This document shows positions 14,311-21,541 of a DNA stretch of 21,541 nt, piece by piece. A program made the position numbers and the translations under genes. This DNA comes from JBGPHT01 sp041484525 (GTDB lineage Bacteria; Acidobacteriota; Terriglobia; Bryobacterales; Bryobacteraceae), in NCBI GenBank assembly GCA_041484525.1, contig JBGPHT010000132.1, positions 1-21,541 of the forward strand. Reading direction: 5' to 3'. The notes beneath the pieces were generated by a model. The model ran no database searches. It was not told the DNA's origin and worked only from the letters and a program-made list of their open reading frames with translations. Numbering within the stretch: the stretch's first letter is position 1; every line of letters begins with the position of its first letter.

Positions 14311-16634
14311 TGGCGAGCCGCTCCCAAGAGGCGGATAGCCGCGGCCTCGCCGTCCGCACGCGCGCGCGCCACCGCGAAGAAGACACGCTCCGGTGTTGCC
14401 GGACTGGCGAAGGTCACCGCTCCGCCGCCGCCGAATGCCGCCACGGCTTCGCGAATCGCTTCCCGAACCGAGATCGCCAGCATCAACGGCGGCTCGCCGA
14501 CGGCTTTGCTGCCCAACACGACTTCGGATTCCGCGGCGCGCTCCAGAAACTTCACTTCGAAAACGTCAGGAACTTCGGACCACGAAGGAAGCTTGTAGGT
14601 GGAAGCGCCTGCCGTGGCCACGCGTCCTTGCGCATCCCAGAGAAGCTCTTCCAAGGTCAGCCAGCCGACACCCTGGATGAATCCGCCTTCCACCTGTCCG
14701 CGATCGACCAGGGGCGAAACCGAGTCGCCCACGTCCTCGAGAATGTCCGTGCGGCGCAGCCGGTAATCGCCAGTGAAGCCATCCACCTCGACTTCGGAAA
14801 CCGCCGCGCCGTATGCGAAATAGTGGAACGGCCGGCCGCGCCCGGTCTTGTAGTCGAAGTAGATTTCGGGCGTGCGATAGTAGCCCTGCGCGAACAGCGG
14901 CACGCGCTGCAGATAGGCGGCGCTGCAAACCTGTTGAAACGGAATCGCGCGTTCGGCGTTGCCGCTGTCGATAGCGAAGCCTCCGGCGAATCGGACCGCC
15001 GCCGCGTCGCAGGCGAGAAGAGCGGCGGCCACCGGCGCCAGCCGTCGTTTGAGCTGCTCGCAGGCATCCACCACAGCGGCGCCATTCATGTCGGTGCTGG
15101 CCGAGGCGGCGGTGGCGGAGGTGTTGGGAACTTTGTCGGTGCGGGGCGGCATGACGCGGACCGCGCCGGGAGTCACACCCAGCGCGTCCACCGCAATCTG
15201 CCAGATTTTCGTGTGCAGTCCCTGACCCATCTCCGTGCCGCCGTGGTTCACCTGCACACTGCCATCGCGGTAGATCAGCACCAGCGCGCCGGCTTGATTG
15301 AACGATGTCGCGGTGAACGAAATGCCGAATTTCACGGGCGTGATGGCGATGCCTCGCTTCTGATGAACGTGGACGGCGTTGAACTCCGCGATCTCGCGGC
15401 GGCGATGGTCGAAATCACTCGTACTCTTCACCTGCTCCCAGATGGTTCGGATGCGGCCGGCGTCTTTGACCGTCTGCCCGTAGTGCGTCGTGTCGCCTTC
15501 CTTATATAGGTTGCGCTCGCGCACCAGTTCGGGCGCAAGCGACAATCGGCGCGCGGCCTGATCCAGGATCTCTTCAATCGCCAGCATGCCTTGCGGTCCG
15601 CCGAAACCACGGAATGCTGTTTGCGACGTCTTATGCGTGCGACAGACATAGCCCGTCAGCTCCGCCGCCGTCAAGCAGTACGCATTATCCGCGTGGAACA
15701 GGGCGCGCCAGAGGATCGGCTCCGAGAGATCGAGACTCCAGCCGCCATCGGAGTAGAACGCGATGCGCACGCCCTGGAGACGGCCGTCCAGATCGAAGCC
15801 CGCGGCGTAGCGCGCGAGAAACGGATGCCGTTTGCCGGTGAGCGCCATGTCGAGCGCGCGCGTCAAACGCACACGCACCGGCCGCCGCGTTTTCCATGCT
15901 CCCAACGCCGCGATGGCCGCGAAAGAATTCGCCTGTACTTCTTTGCCGCCGAACGCGCCGCCCATCCGCAAACACTCGACCGTCACCCGATGCCGCGGCA
16001 CTCCAAGCGCCCGCGCGATGATTTCCTGCGTCTCGCTCGGATGCTGCGTCGAGCATTGCGCCGCTACGCCGCCCGTCTCGTCGATCCACGCGATGGTGGC
16101 CTGCGTCTCGAGGTAGAAATGCTCCTGTCCTCCAATCGCCAGCTCGCCGTCGAAGCGAAGTGGGCTGGACTCGATTGCAGAGACGTCGCCGCGCGCCAGC
16201 CGCGCCGGACCCGCCAGAAAACTCCCAGCCGCAATAGCTTCTTCGATCGTAAGAATCGCCGGGAGCGGTTCGTATTCCACCCGCACGCGCGCCGCGCCCA
16301 GCCGTGCGGCTTCGAACGTTTCACCCAGCACCCAGGCGACCGGCTGATGGCGGAACATCACCTCCGCCGGGAACAGCGGCTCGTCGTGCCGATTGACGCC
16401 GCTGTCGCCTTCGCCCGGAACATCGGCGCCCGTCAGGACGGTACAGACACCTGGCTCCGCGAGCGCCGGCGAGGCGTCCATCGATTTCACCAGTGCATGC
16501 GCGTGCGGAGCCAGCACGGGCCAGGCATGCAGCACGCGCGGAAACCGTGCCAGCAGATCGTCGGTGTAGAGCGCTTCACCAGTTACATGGCCGCGCGCGC
16601 TCTCATGCGGAATCGCCTTGCCCGCGAAGTTCAC
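14307..16634 (-). CDS. xdhB: xanthine dehydrogenase, molybdopterin-binding subunit
   Basis: Large subunit of the molybdenum hydroxylase that oxidises hypoxanthine to xanthine and xanthine to urate; 775 residues from the chosen start. The N-terminus IPHESARGHVTGEALYTDD is typical of bacterial XdhB. Motifs in order (approximate): QEHFYLE 170-176, GGAFGGKE 225-232, AFRGFGGPQG 340-349, GGTEMGQGLHTK 465-476, and GSKAVGEPPL from 708 with the catalytic Glu at 714. The GTG at 16634 is chosen over a GTG six codons upstream because AGGAGG lies seven bases before it and it overlaps the xdhA stop as GTGA. Activity needs a sulfurated molybdenum cofactor; no xdhC maturation gene is in the window. Confidence 0.95.
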   Translation of the reverse strand: MNFAGKAIPHESARGHVTGEALYTDDLLARFPRVLHAWPVLAPHAHALVKSMDASPALAEPGVCTVLTGADVPGEGDSGVNRHDEPLFPAEVMFRHQPVAWVLGETFEAARLGAARVRVEYEPLPAILTIEEAIAAGSFLAGPARLARGDVSAIESSPLRFDGELAIGGQEHFYLETQATIAWIDETGGVAAQCSTQHPSETQEIIARALGVPRHRVTVECLRMGGAFGGKEVQANSFAAIAALGAWKTRRPVRVRLTRALDMALTGKRHPFLARYAAGFDLDGRLQGVRIAFYSDGGWSLDLSEPILWRALFHADNAYCLTAAELTGYVCRTHKTSQTAFRGFGGPQGMLAIEEILDQAARRLSLAPELVRERNLYKEGDTTHYGQTVKDAGRIRTIWEQVKSTSDFDHRRREIAEFNAVHVHQKRGIAITPVKFGISFTATSFNQAGALVLIYRDGSVQVNHGGTEMGQGLHTKIWQIAVDALGVTPGAVRVMPPRTDKVPNTSATAASASTDMNGAAVVDACEQLKRRLAPVAAALLACDAAAVRFAGGFAIDSGNAERAIPFQQVCSAAYLQRVPLFAQGYYRTPEIYFDYKTGRGRPFHYFAYGAAVSEVEVDGFTGDYRLRRTDILEDVGDSVSPLVDRGQVEGGFIQGVGWLTLEELLWDAQGRVATAGASTYKLPSWSEVPDVFEVKFLERAAESEVVLGSKAVGEPPLMLAISVREAIREAVAAFGGGGAVTFASPATPERVFFAVARARADGEAAAIRLLGAARQ

Positions 16635-18016
16635 GCCGCCGCCTCCTGCCACTCCCAGCGGAATTTTTCCACCAGGCTGAGCGCCACGGCCAGGCGGTAC
16701 TCGGCGGAGCCCCGATGATCGCCGATCGGACGCAGCGTCCGGGCCAGCACCGCTTGCACGCGCTCCACCGCGGATTGATTCCAGCGCATGCCGCGGACGG
16801 CTTCTTCCGCCGCAGTCACCAGCAGCGGAACCGGCGCCACGCCGCCGAACGCAAACCGGGCTCGTGTGATGCGACCCGATTCGTCCAGGTCCATCCCCAT
16901 CCCGGCGGCAACGGTGCTGATGTCGTCCATGCGGCGCTTCGCCACTTTGTAAAAACGTGTGAAGGCGGGCAGCGGCTTCGGCACCTCGATGGCGGTGAGA
17001 AGCTCGCCCGGATCGAGTACGGTCCGGCGGTAGCCCGTAAAGAATGACGCCAGCGGGACGCTATGGCGTCCCCGGGCCCCGGCCACGTGCAGCGTCGCGT
17101 CGAGTGCGGCCAGCATCGGCGCCGCATCCCCGATGGGCGATGCCGTCGCGAGATTCCCGCCCAGTGTCGCGCGATTGCGGATGGTGGGCGAGGCGAACAG
17201 CGGCAGCCATTCGCGGAAAGCCTCGGGCGCGCCGCTCCAACGCGGCGCAATGTCGGTAAGCGGAAGCGCCGAACCAATCCGGATGTAGTCGCGCGTATCT
17301 GTAAATTCGCGCAACTCCGCGACTGCTTCCAGGCTCACCAGATGATCCCACCGGCTGTAGCGCAGATTGGATTCGACGCCCAGGTCCGTGCCGCCGGCGA
17401 TCAGCCGCGCCCCCGGATTGCCAGCCAGGACCGCGACACACTCCTCGACTGTACCCGGTCGGGAAAAACGTGCACCCGCACTCTCGTACGCGACCCGCTT
17501 AAGCGCCGGAGCCGGTCGCGATAAGCGGTCGAGAAACGCTCCCGCCGGCGCCGGACCCAGCGAAAGCGCGGCGTCGCGGATGGGACGGTATCCCGTACAC
17601 CGGCAGAGATTGCCGCCGAGCTCATGCGGATCGCAGGGTCCCACGCGGCCGGAGCGGTACTGTTCCGCGAAGAGACTAACGGCGAATCCTGGAGTACAGT
17701 AGCCGCACTGGGAACCGCCGGCATCCGCCAGCGCCTGTTGCGCCTCCGCCAGTTTCCCGCCCACCGCCAGTGACTCTACCGTGTAGATCTCATGCCCCGC
17801 CGCCATCGGCAGAAACATCAGGCAGCTATTGATGGCACGGTAAGTGGAACCAGTGGCGCCGTTCGCCACCAGTAACACGGTGCAGGCGCCGCACTCACCT
17901 TCCGCGCAGCCTTCCTTGGCGCCAGTCAGCCCTTGGCCACGCAGATAGTCAAGCAGGGTAGTCTGGGTCGAGACTCCTTCGATCGAAACACACCGGCCAT
18001 TTAGCTGGAACTGCAA
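16631..18016 (-). CDS. xdhA: xanthine dehydrogenase, FeS/FAD subunit
   Basis: Small subunit of 461 residues that carries electrons from the molybdenum centre to NAD+. The plant-type [2Fe-2S] domain has C37, C42, C45 and C65; the second cluster has C104, C107, C138 and C140 (CGYCTPG and LCRCTGYRPI). The FAD domain begins near 180, with LIAGGTDLG (205-213) and PTIRNRATLGGNLATASPIGD near 275-295, followed by the flavoprotein C-terminal domain. The start is a TTG at 18016, with GAGGGG nine bases upstream; no better in-frame ATG precedes the LNGR motif. It is the first gene of the purine-degradation run and is preceded by a 63-bp spacer with an inverted repeat. Fusion of the FeS and FAD domains in one chain is usual for bacterial XdhA. 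Confidence 0.95.
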   Translation of the reverse strand: MQFQLNGRCVSIEGVSTQTTLLDYLRGQGLTGAKEGCAEGECGACTVLLVANGATGSTYRAINSCLMFLPMAAGHEIYTVESLAVGGKLAEAQQALADAGGSQCGYCTPGFAVSLFAEQYRSGRVGPCDPHELGGNLCRCTGYRPIRDAALSLGPAPAGAFLDRLSRPAPALKRVAYESAGARFSRPGTVEECVAVLAGNPGARLIAGGTDLGVESNLRYSRWDHLVSLEAVAELREFTDTRDYIRIGSALPLTDIAPRWSGAPEAFREWLPLFASPTIRNRATLGGNLATASPIGDAAPMLAALDATLHVAGARGRHSVPLASFFTGYRRTVLDPGELLTAIEVPKPLPAFTRFYKVAKRRMDDISTVAAGMGMDLDESGRITRARFAFGGVAPVPLLVTAAEEAVRGMRWNQSAVERVQAVLARTLRPIGDHRGSAEYRLAVALSLVEKFRWEWQEAAA

Positions 18017-18037
18017 TACAGCGATCCCCTCGATAAC

Positions 18038-18063
18038 CCAGTATTACGAAATTGTAACACTGG
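18038..18063 (-). promoter_or_regulatory. inverted repeat upstream of xdhA, candidate operator
   Basis: On the - strand CCAGTGTTAC and GTAATACTGG form 10-bp arms around the 6-base loop AATTTC, with one G-U in RNA or one mismatch in DNA. It lies 22 bp before the xdhA start and 17 bp after the receptor stop. No run of T follows on the - strand, so a strong intrinsic terminator is unlikely. A binding site for a purine- or ureide-responsive repressor is a reasonable guess. No regulator gene is in the window. Confidence 0.45.
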
Positions 18064-18079
18064 AAGCCGTGGTTACTCA

Positions 18080-21000
18080 TCAGAACGAGAACCGGCCCGA
18101 TATCTGTAACTGCCGCGCGCCGTAGAGGCCGTTGTTCGACGCCGTGGGAGCCATGAATGTCGGATTCACAGCTACGCAGCCGTTGGTGTGGCCGGCGCAG
18201 ATTCCAGCGCCTGCCGCGGTGAAATTGTAAGCCGTCGTATTCACCGAAAAGATGTTGGTGAAGTTGAACAGATTGAAAGCCTCGCCGACGAACGAAAACT
18301 TGAAGCGTTCGTGAATCACAAACTGCCGGCCGATCCGAAAGTCCACGTCCGCTATTCCCGGGCCGGTAAACGCGTTGCGCGCCACGCCCGGGAATCGAGC
18401 CGTAGAGAGAGCCGTTCCGGAGTTGTTCACCACACCGCCGGTAAGACCGCCGGCCGGACCGCCGGAAGGAAAGCCGTTAAGCGCGGGGGTGACTGGCTGG
18501 CCGGTGGCAACTGTCACGATGCTGGAGAAGTTGAATCCATCGAGGGCCCAGCGCAGCGACTTGTTGGAGATCTTCCGGGCGTAAGCCGGCCGCCATACGA
18601 CATTGCCGACGATGCGGTGCCGCTGGTCGAGGTCCGAAAGCGCGTATTCCAGCTTGCGGTTGTAGGGGTCGATGGGCGAATCCGTCCCGTTGAAAGTTCC
18701 GAACTGGCCCGGCACCTGGCCGCCATCGAAAGCGCGGCTCAGTGTGTAGTTGATGGTGAACTCGAGGTCATTGCGCATCGGCTTGTGCAGCGTCAGCACC
18801 ATGCTGTTGTACCAGGAATTCACGTCGCTGAAGCCGGTCAGGATAGGACCCGTGGCGTCGATGCGGCTGGTGTAGAACGGCAGCGTCAGCGTCCTCTGCG
18901 TGGCGCCGGCGGCGCTCGTGACGTCGAAACTCCGCGTCGTGGTGGATGGCGCCAGGTTGGTGTCGATGAAGATTGGCAGACGCAATCCACGTCCTACGAT
19001 ATAGCCGGCTGACACGCTGATGCTGTGCGGCAATTCGTGCTCGAATACCACCTCGCCTTCATGCACCAGCGGGTTGACCCAATCCGGCGACTGGCCGCGC
19101 GTCGTCTGCGTGGCGGAAGGCGGCGCGAACGGCACCACCTTGGGGACCAGCGCGCCGGCGAACGGAGCGATGGGCGCTCCACCCGGCGGAGTGAAAATCA
19201 GATTGGGAAAAGTGAGCGTCGGACACGTCGTAGGATTGCAATTGAAAGTCTGCTGGATGACGCCGTTCTCCACGCGCGTCGCATAATACGTGCTGTTGGT
19301 CGTCTTCGCATAGAAGACGCCGTAACCCACGCGCAGCACGCTGCCGCCGCCAATCTGCCAGGCCAGTCCGATGCGCGGCGCGAAGTTGTTCTTATCGATG
19401 TTGATGGTGGATGTGTACAGTTTGGTCAGCGGAGTGGCCGTATTCGGCTGGGCCGGCTGCGGAATCGACTGCAGGTCGTAGCGGACGCCCAGATTCAGCG
19501 TGAGGTTGCGGCGCGGCTTCCAAGTGTCCTCGAAGAACGCGTCGAAATCTTTGTCGTAGAAATCGTCCTTGCCCACTCCCGTGACCGGATCAGTAACCTG
19601 CACAAACGTGTTGAAGTGCCTGCCTGTCAGGCCGTCGTTCAGGTTGATGCCCGACACGTCGGCCACCCAGTTGCTAAACGCCGCACTCCCCGAGTACGAG
19701 TAGACGCCGCCGCCCTGGAAGAGATTGATCAGCAATTCGTGGATGGCGTTCACGTCCACGCCGGCCTTGAATGTGTGCCGGCTCTTGCTCACCGATAGAA
19801 CATCCGAAAACTGCAGACGGTGCTCGTCCGGGAACGCCGGGCGCGGCAGAGCGTTGGGCAAACCATAGGCCATCACGTTGGCGATCGAAACATTGGGTCC
19901 CGTCGAATTGGCGGCGATGGTCTCCAGGTCGCGCGACCATTGGAAGCGGAAATTGTTGACGATGTTGGAACTGATCGTCGAGTTCCAGTTGACGACGAAA
20001 ATGCGTTCATGCGTGGTCGCCGTACCGTTCGAACTCACCGATTCGTTGTTCTGCGTGGGCAGCGTCCGGTACGAATTGGGCGCGCGGAAGTTGTCCATGT
20101 TGAAAGAGGCGCTTAGCCGGTTGGCCGCGCTCACCTGGTAATCCAGCTTCCCGAATCCTACATCCTGGCTCTGCTTCCGCGGGAAGGCGCCGAGCTGCGC
20201 CGTCACGTACGCATTGGCAGCGGCACACGAAGCGGCGCTGATCGCCGCTACGCAGCTCTGCGGAAAAGTCGAGCTGCTGGTGTAGGCGATGGGATTCACT
20301 TTGCGCGAACCGTCGTAGGTCAGGAAGTAGAACAGGCGGTCGCGAACGATCGGCCCGCCCACACTGCCGCCGAACTGCTGCTGCTGGTGAATCGGCTGCG
20401 TGTAGATGCCTCTAGACTTCTGTATGGGGTCGAGCGCATTCAGCGACGGGTACCTCAGGTAGTAGAACAGGTCGCCGTGAATCGTATTGGCGCCGGACTT
20501 GGTGACGGCGTTGACCACGCCGCCGGCTGCCTGCCCGAGCTCCGCGCTGTAATTGCTCGAGCCCACCTGAAATTCCTGAATCGAATCCATGCTGTAGACG
20601 TAGGGCACCGTCGTACGGCCCTTCGCCTCGGAGAAGAACGCCTGGTTATTGTTGGCGCCGTCCACGGAATTCTGGTTGTACAGCCCGGAGATCCCGCGGA
20701 AGGAAACCAGTCCGGTGCCGCCGTCCGTGGTCACGTTGGGCGTCAGCATCACGAAGGCGTCCCAGCGCCGGCCGGCGAGCGGCAAGTTCTCGACCACCGA
20801 TCGGCTGACCACCTGCGACATTTCGGTTTTTTCCGTGTCCACCACAGACGCCTCATCGGTCACCGTCACCGTCTCGGCGGTCGTCTGAATCGTCAGCGAG
20901 AGATCCACCGTCATCGTCTGGCCAACCTGCAGCGTGAGCCCCTTGCGGACCAGCTTCGAAAACCCCGCCTTCGAAGCCGTGACTTCGTAGTGCCCCGGCT

Positions 21001-21253
21001 GCAGGAAGGGAACCGAGTAAAGACCGACGTCGTTCGAGGACAGCGCGCGCTCCGTGCCCGTGTCGGTGTTCCGGACCGTGACACTGGCAGTGGGGATGAG
21101 CGCCCCCTTCGGGTCGGTGAGCGTTCCCGAAATAGTGCCGGCGCCGCTCGTCTGGGCCGATGCCGTCCCGGAGAGGATCGAGAGCATAGCCATGATTGCC
21201 AAGCTTGCCAACGCGAGCCTGGAAAGAAAGAAGTGTGAACGGAAGTTTTTCAT
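18080..21253 (-). CDS. TonB-dependent receptor with carboxypeptidase-regulatory-like domain
   Basis: Outer-membrane protein of 1057 residues. The signal peptide spans about 1-33 (hydrophobic LALASLAIMAMLSILSG, cleavage likely at ASA|Q). It is followed by a carboxypeptidase-regulatory-like beta-sandwich (about 36-130, TISGTLTDPKGALIP, VPFLQPGHYEVTASKAGF), a plug domain (about 130-260, including NSVDGANNNQAFF and GGVVNAVTKSGAN) and a long beta barrel. It ends in GRFSF, the terminal-Phe signature of outer-membrane barrels. This architecture (Oar-like) is very abundant in Acidobacteria and typically cannot be assigned a substrate from sequence. The ATG at 21253 is chosen because the signal peptide begins there; a TTG 23 codons upstream in frame is rejected. 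It lies 63 bp upstream of xdhA on the same strand, so import of purines or purine-containing polymers is possible but unproven. Confidence 0.92.
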   Translation of the reverse strand: MKNFRSHFFLSRLALASLAIMAMLSILSGTASAQTSGAGTISGTLTDPKGALIPTASVTVRNTDTGTERALSSNDVGLYSVPFLQPGHYEVTASKAGFSKLVRKGLTLQVGQTMTVDLSLTIQTTAETVTVTDEASVVDTEKTEMSQVVSRSVVENLPLAGRRWDAFVMLTPNVTTDGGTGLVSFRGISGLYNQNSVDGANNNQAFFSEAKGRTTVPYVYSMDSIQEFQVGSSNYSAELGQAAGGVVNAVTKSGANTIHGDLFYYLRYPSLNALDPIQKSRGIYTQPIHQQQQFGGSVGGPIVRDRLFYFLTYDGSRKVNPIAYTSSSTFPQSCVAAISAASCAAANAYVTAQLGAFPRKQSQDVGFGKLDYQVSAANRLSASFNMDNFRAPNSYRTLPTQNNESVSSNGTATTHERIFVVNWNSTISSNIVNNFRFQWSRDLETIAANSTGPNVSIANVMAYGLPNALPRPAFPDEHRLQFSDVLSVSKSRHTFKAGVDVNAIHELLINLFQGGGVYSYSGSAAFSNWVADVSGINLNDGLTGRHFNTFVQVTDPVTGVGKDDFYDKDFDAFFEDTWKPRRNLTLNLGVRYDLQSIPQPAQPNTATPLTKLYTSTINIDKNNFAPRIGLAWQIGGGSVLRVGYGVFYAKTTNSTYYATRVENGVIQQTFNCNPTTCPTLTFPNLIFTPPGGAPIAPFAGALVPKVVPFAPPSATQTTRGQSPDWVNPLVHEGEVVFEHELPHSISVSAGYIVGRGLRLPIFIDTNLAPSTTTRSFDVTSAAGATQRTLTLPFYTSRIDATGPILTGFSDVNSWYNSMVLTLHKPMRNDLEFTINYTLSRAFDGGQVPGQFGTFNGTDSPIDPYNRKLEYALSDLDQRHRIVGNVVWRPAYARKISNKSLRWALDGFNFSSIVTVATGQPVTPALNGFPSGGPAGGLTGGVVNNSGTALSTARFPGVARNAFTGPGIADVDFRIGRQFVIHERFKFSFVGEAFNLFNFTNIFSVNTTAYNFTAAGAGICAGHTNGCVAVNPTFMAPTASNNGLYGARQLQISGRFSF

Positions 21254-21333
21254 GATAGGCCAACCGAAGACAACCCTCAGCTTACTAATAGGAGCATACG
21301 CCGTCGTACCTGATCTCACCAATGAAAACCCGA

Positions 21334-21362
21334 TTAATATTTGATATCGGTACGATAAACAA
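21334..21362 (-). promoter_or_regulatory. candidate promoter of the TonB-dependent receptor gene
   Basis: On the - strand TTGTTT (21362-21357) and TATTAA (21339-21334) are separated by 17 bp, within the most AT-rich part of the region. Transcription would begin near 21327, leaving a leader of about 75 bases before the ATG at 21253. A second, weaker pair, TTGGTG and TATGCT with an 18-bp spacer, lies closer to the gene. The choice rests on hexamer match and spacing only. Confidence 0.4.
21345..21357. promoter_or_regulatory. palindrome TATCG-N3-CGATA in the receptor promoter
   Basis: TATCG and CGATA form a perfect 5-bp inverted repeat around GTA. It falls in the spacer between the candidate -35 and -10 boxes and touches the -35 box, where a repressor would block RNA polymerase. 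It is short enough to occur by chance. Confidence 0.3.
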
Positions 21363-21541
21363 TGCTGGAGAGAGCGTCTTCATTCTACAGGAGTTTCCTC
21401 GGATTCTGGGGCCCTCCCAGCCAAGCAGCAGTTCCAGTTGTAGATTCGGAAGCGGCTCTTCTGGGGGGCTGGGGCTGGCATGGGAGAGGATGTTCTTGAT
21501 TCCATCAGCCAGGGCATAGAACCGAAACGGCGGAATACCGA

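Larger units (their letters stand above)
21285..21541 (-). other. open frame entering from right edge, doubtful partial gene
   Basis: On the - strand one frame is open from the window edge for 85 codons to a TAG at 21287-21285. The translation contains FRFYALADGIKNILSHASPS, PEEPLPNLQLELLLGW and EGPRIRGNS, which read like protein in the first part. After about 55 codons the frame enters the AT-rich receptor promoter region and looks non-coding. I do not recognise a family. It could be the end of a real gene, a decayed gene, or chance; the sequence to the right would decide. Confidence 0.25.

Noticed and set aside
18038..18063. Hairpin as a rho-independent terminator of the receptor gene
   Set aside because: The stem is AT-containing and is followed by GTTATCGAGG instead of a T-run, so an operator or processing site is preferred.
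21254..21322. Longer TTG start for the receptor, 23 codons upstream
   Set aside because: It would put a non-hydrophobic stretch before the signal peptide; the ATG at 21253 gives a normal signal sequence.
21322..21519. 65-codon + strand frame at the right edge
   Set aside because: It has no recognisable motif and a Ser/Gly-rich low-complexity translation; the only ATG lies in the receptor promoter region on the opposite strand.

Overview
The window looks like chromosomal DNA of a GC-rich Acidobacterium, most likely a Solibacter/Bryobacter-type organism. That placement is an inference. It rests on the large TonB-dependent receptor with an N-terminal carboxypeptidase-regulatory-like domain, the general gene style, and a short repeat (AGCCGCGACCGTAAGGGAGC, near 3776) that I associate with Solibacter genomes. 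No rRNA, tRNA or CRISPR array was seen.

Left edge (1-5118). The first 133 bases are the 3' end of a group II intron on the + strand: domains V and VI can be folded by eye, with a bulged branch-point A at 127 and the 3' splice site after C133. The intron stops 7 bp from the stop codon of glgB (glycogen branching enzyme, - strand). Only 19 bp separate glgB from a divergent adenosine deaminase-family gene (add). A small RHH antitoxin/MazF toxin pair follows; both proteins look internally shortened. aroA (EPSP synthase) comes next and its 3' end overlaps the convergent holB by 23 bp.

Centre (5096-18016, all - strand). Eleven tightly packed genes run right to left: xdhA, xdhB, guaD, uraD, urate oxidase, uraH, allC-type allantoate amidohydrolase, allB, allE, a second M20 amidohydrolase that reads as ureidoglycolate amidohydrolase, then tmk and holB. 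The first ten encode a complete oxidative purine route: guanine/hypoxanthine/xanthine to urate, 5-hydroxyisourate, OHCU, allantoin, allantoate, ureidoglycine, ureidoglycolate and glyoxylate, releasing nitrogen as ammonia without urea. This is the enzyme set known from plants. Most junctions overlap by 4 or 8 bp or have gaps of 0-11 bp, so one transcript is likely. The housekeeping pair tmk-holB follows after only 32 bp.

Right edge (18017-21541). A 63-bp spacer holding a strong inverted repeat separates xdhA from an upstream gene on the same strand for a TonB-dependent receptor of about 1057 residues. Its location suggests, but does not prove, a link to uptake for the purine operon. Upstream of the receptor is an AT-richer region with a candidate promoter and a small palindrome. 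Beyond it an open frame of unknown meaning runs to the window edge.

No transporter of the nucleobase permease type, no transcriptional regulator and no XdhC-type maturation factor lies in the window.
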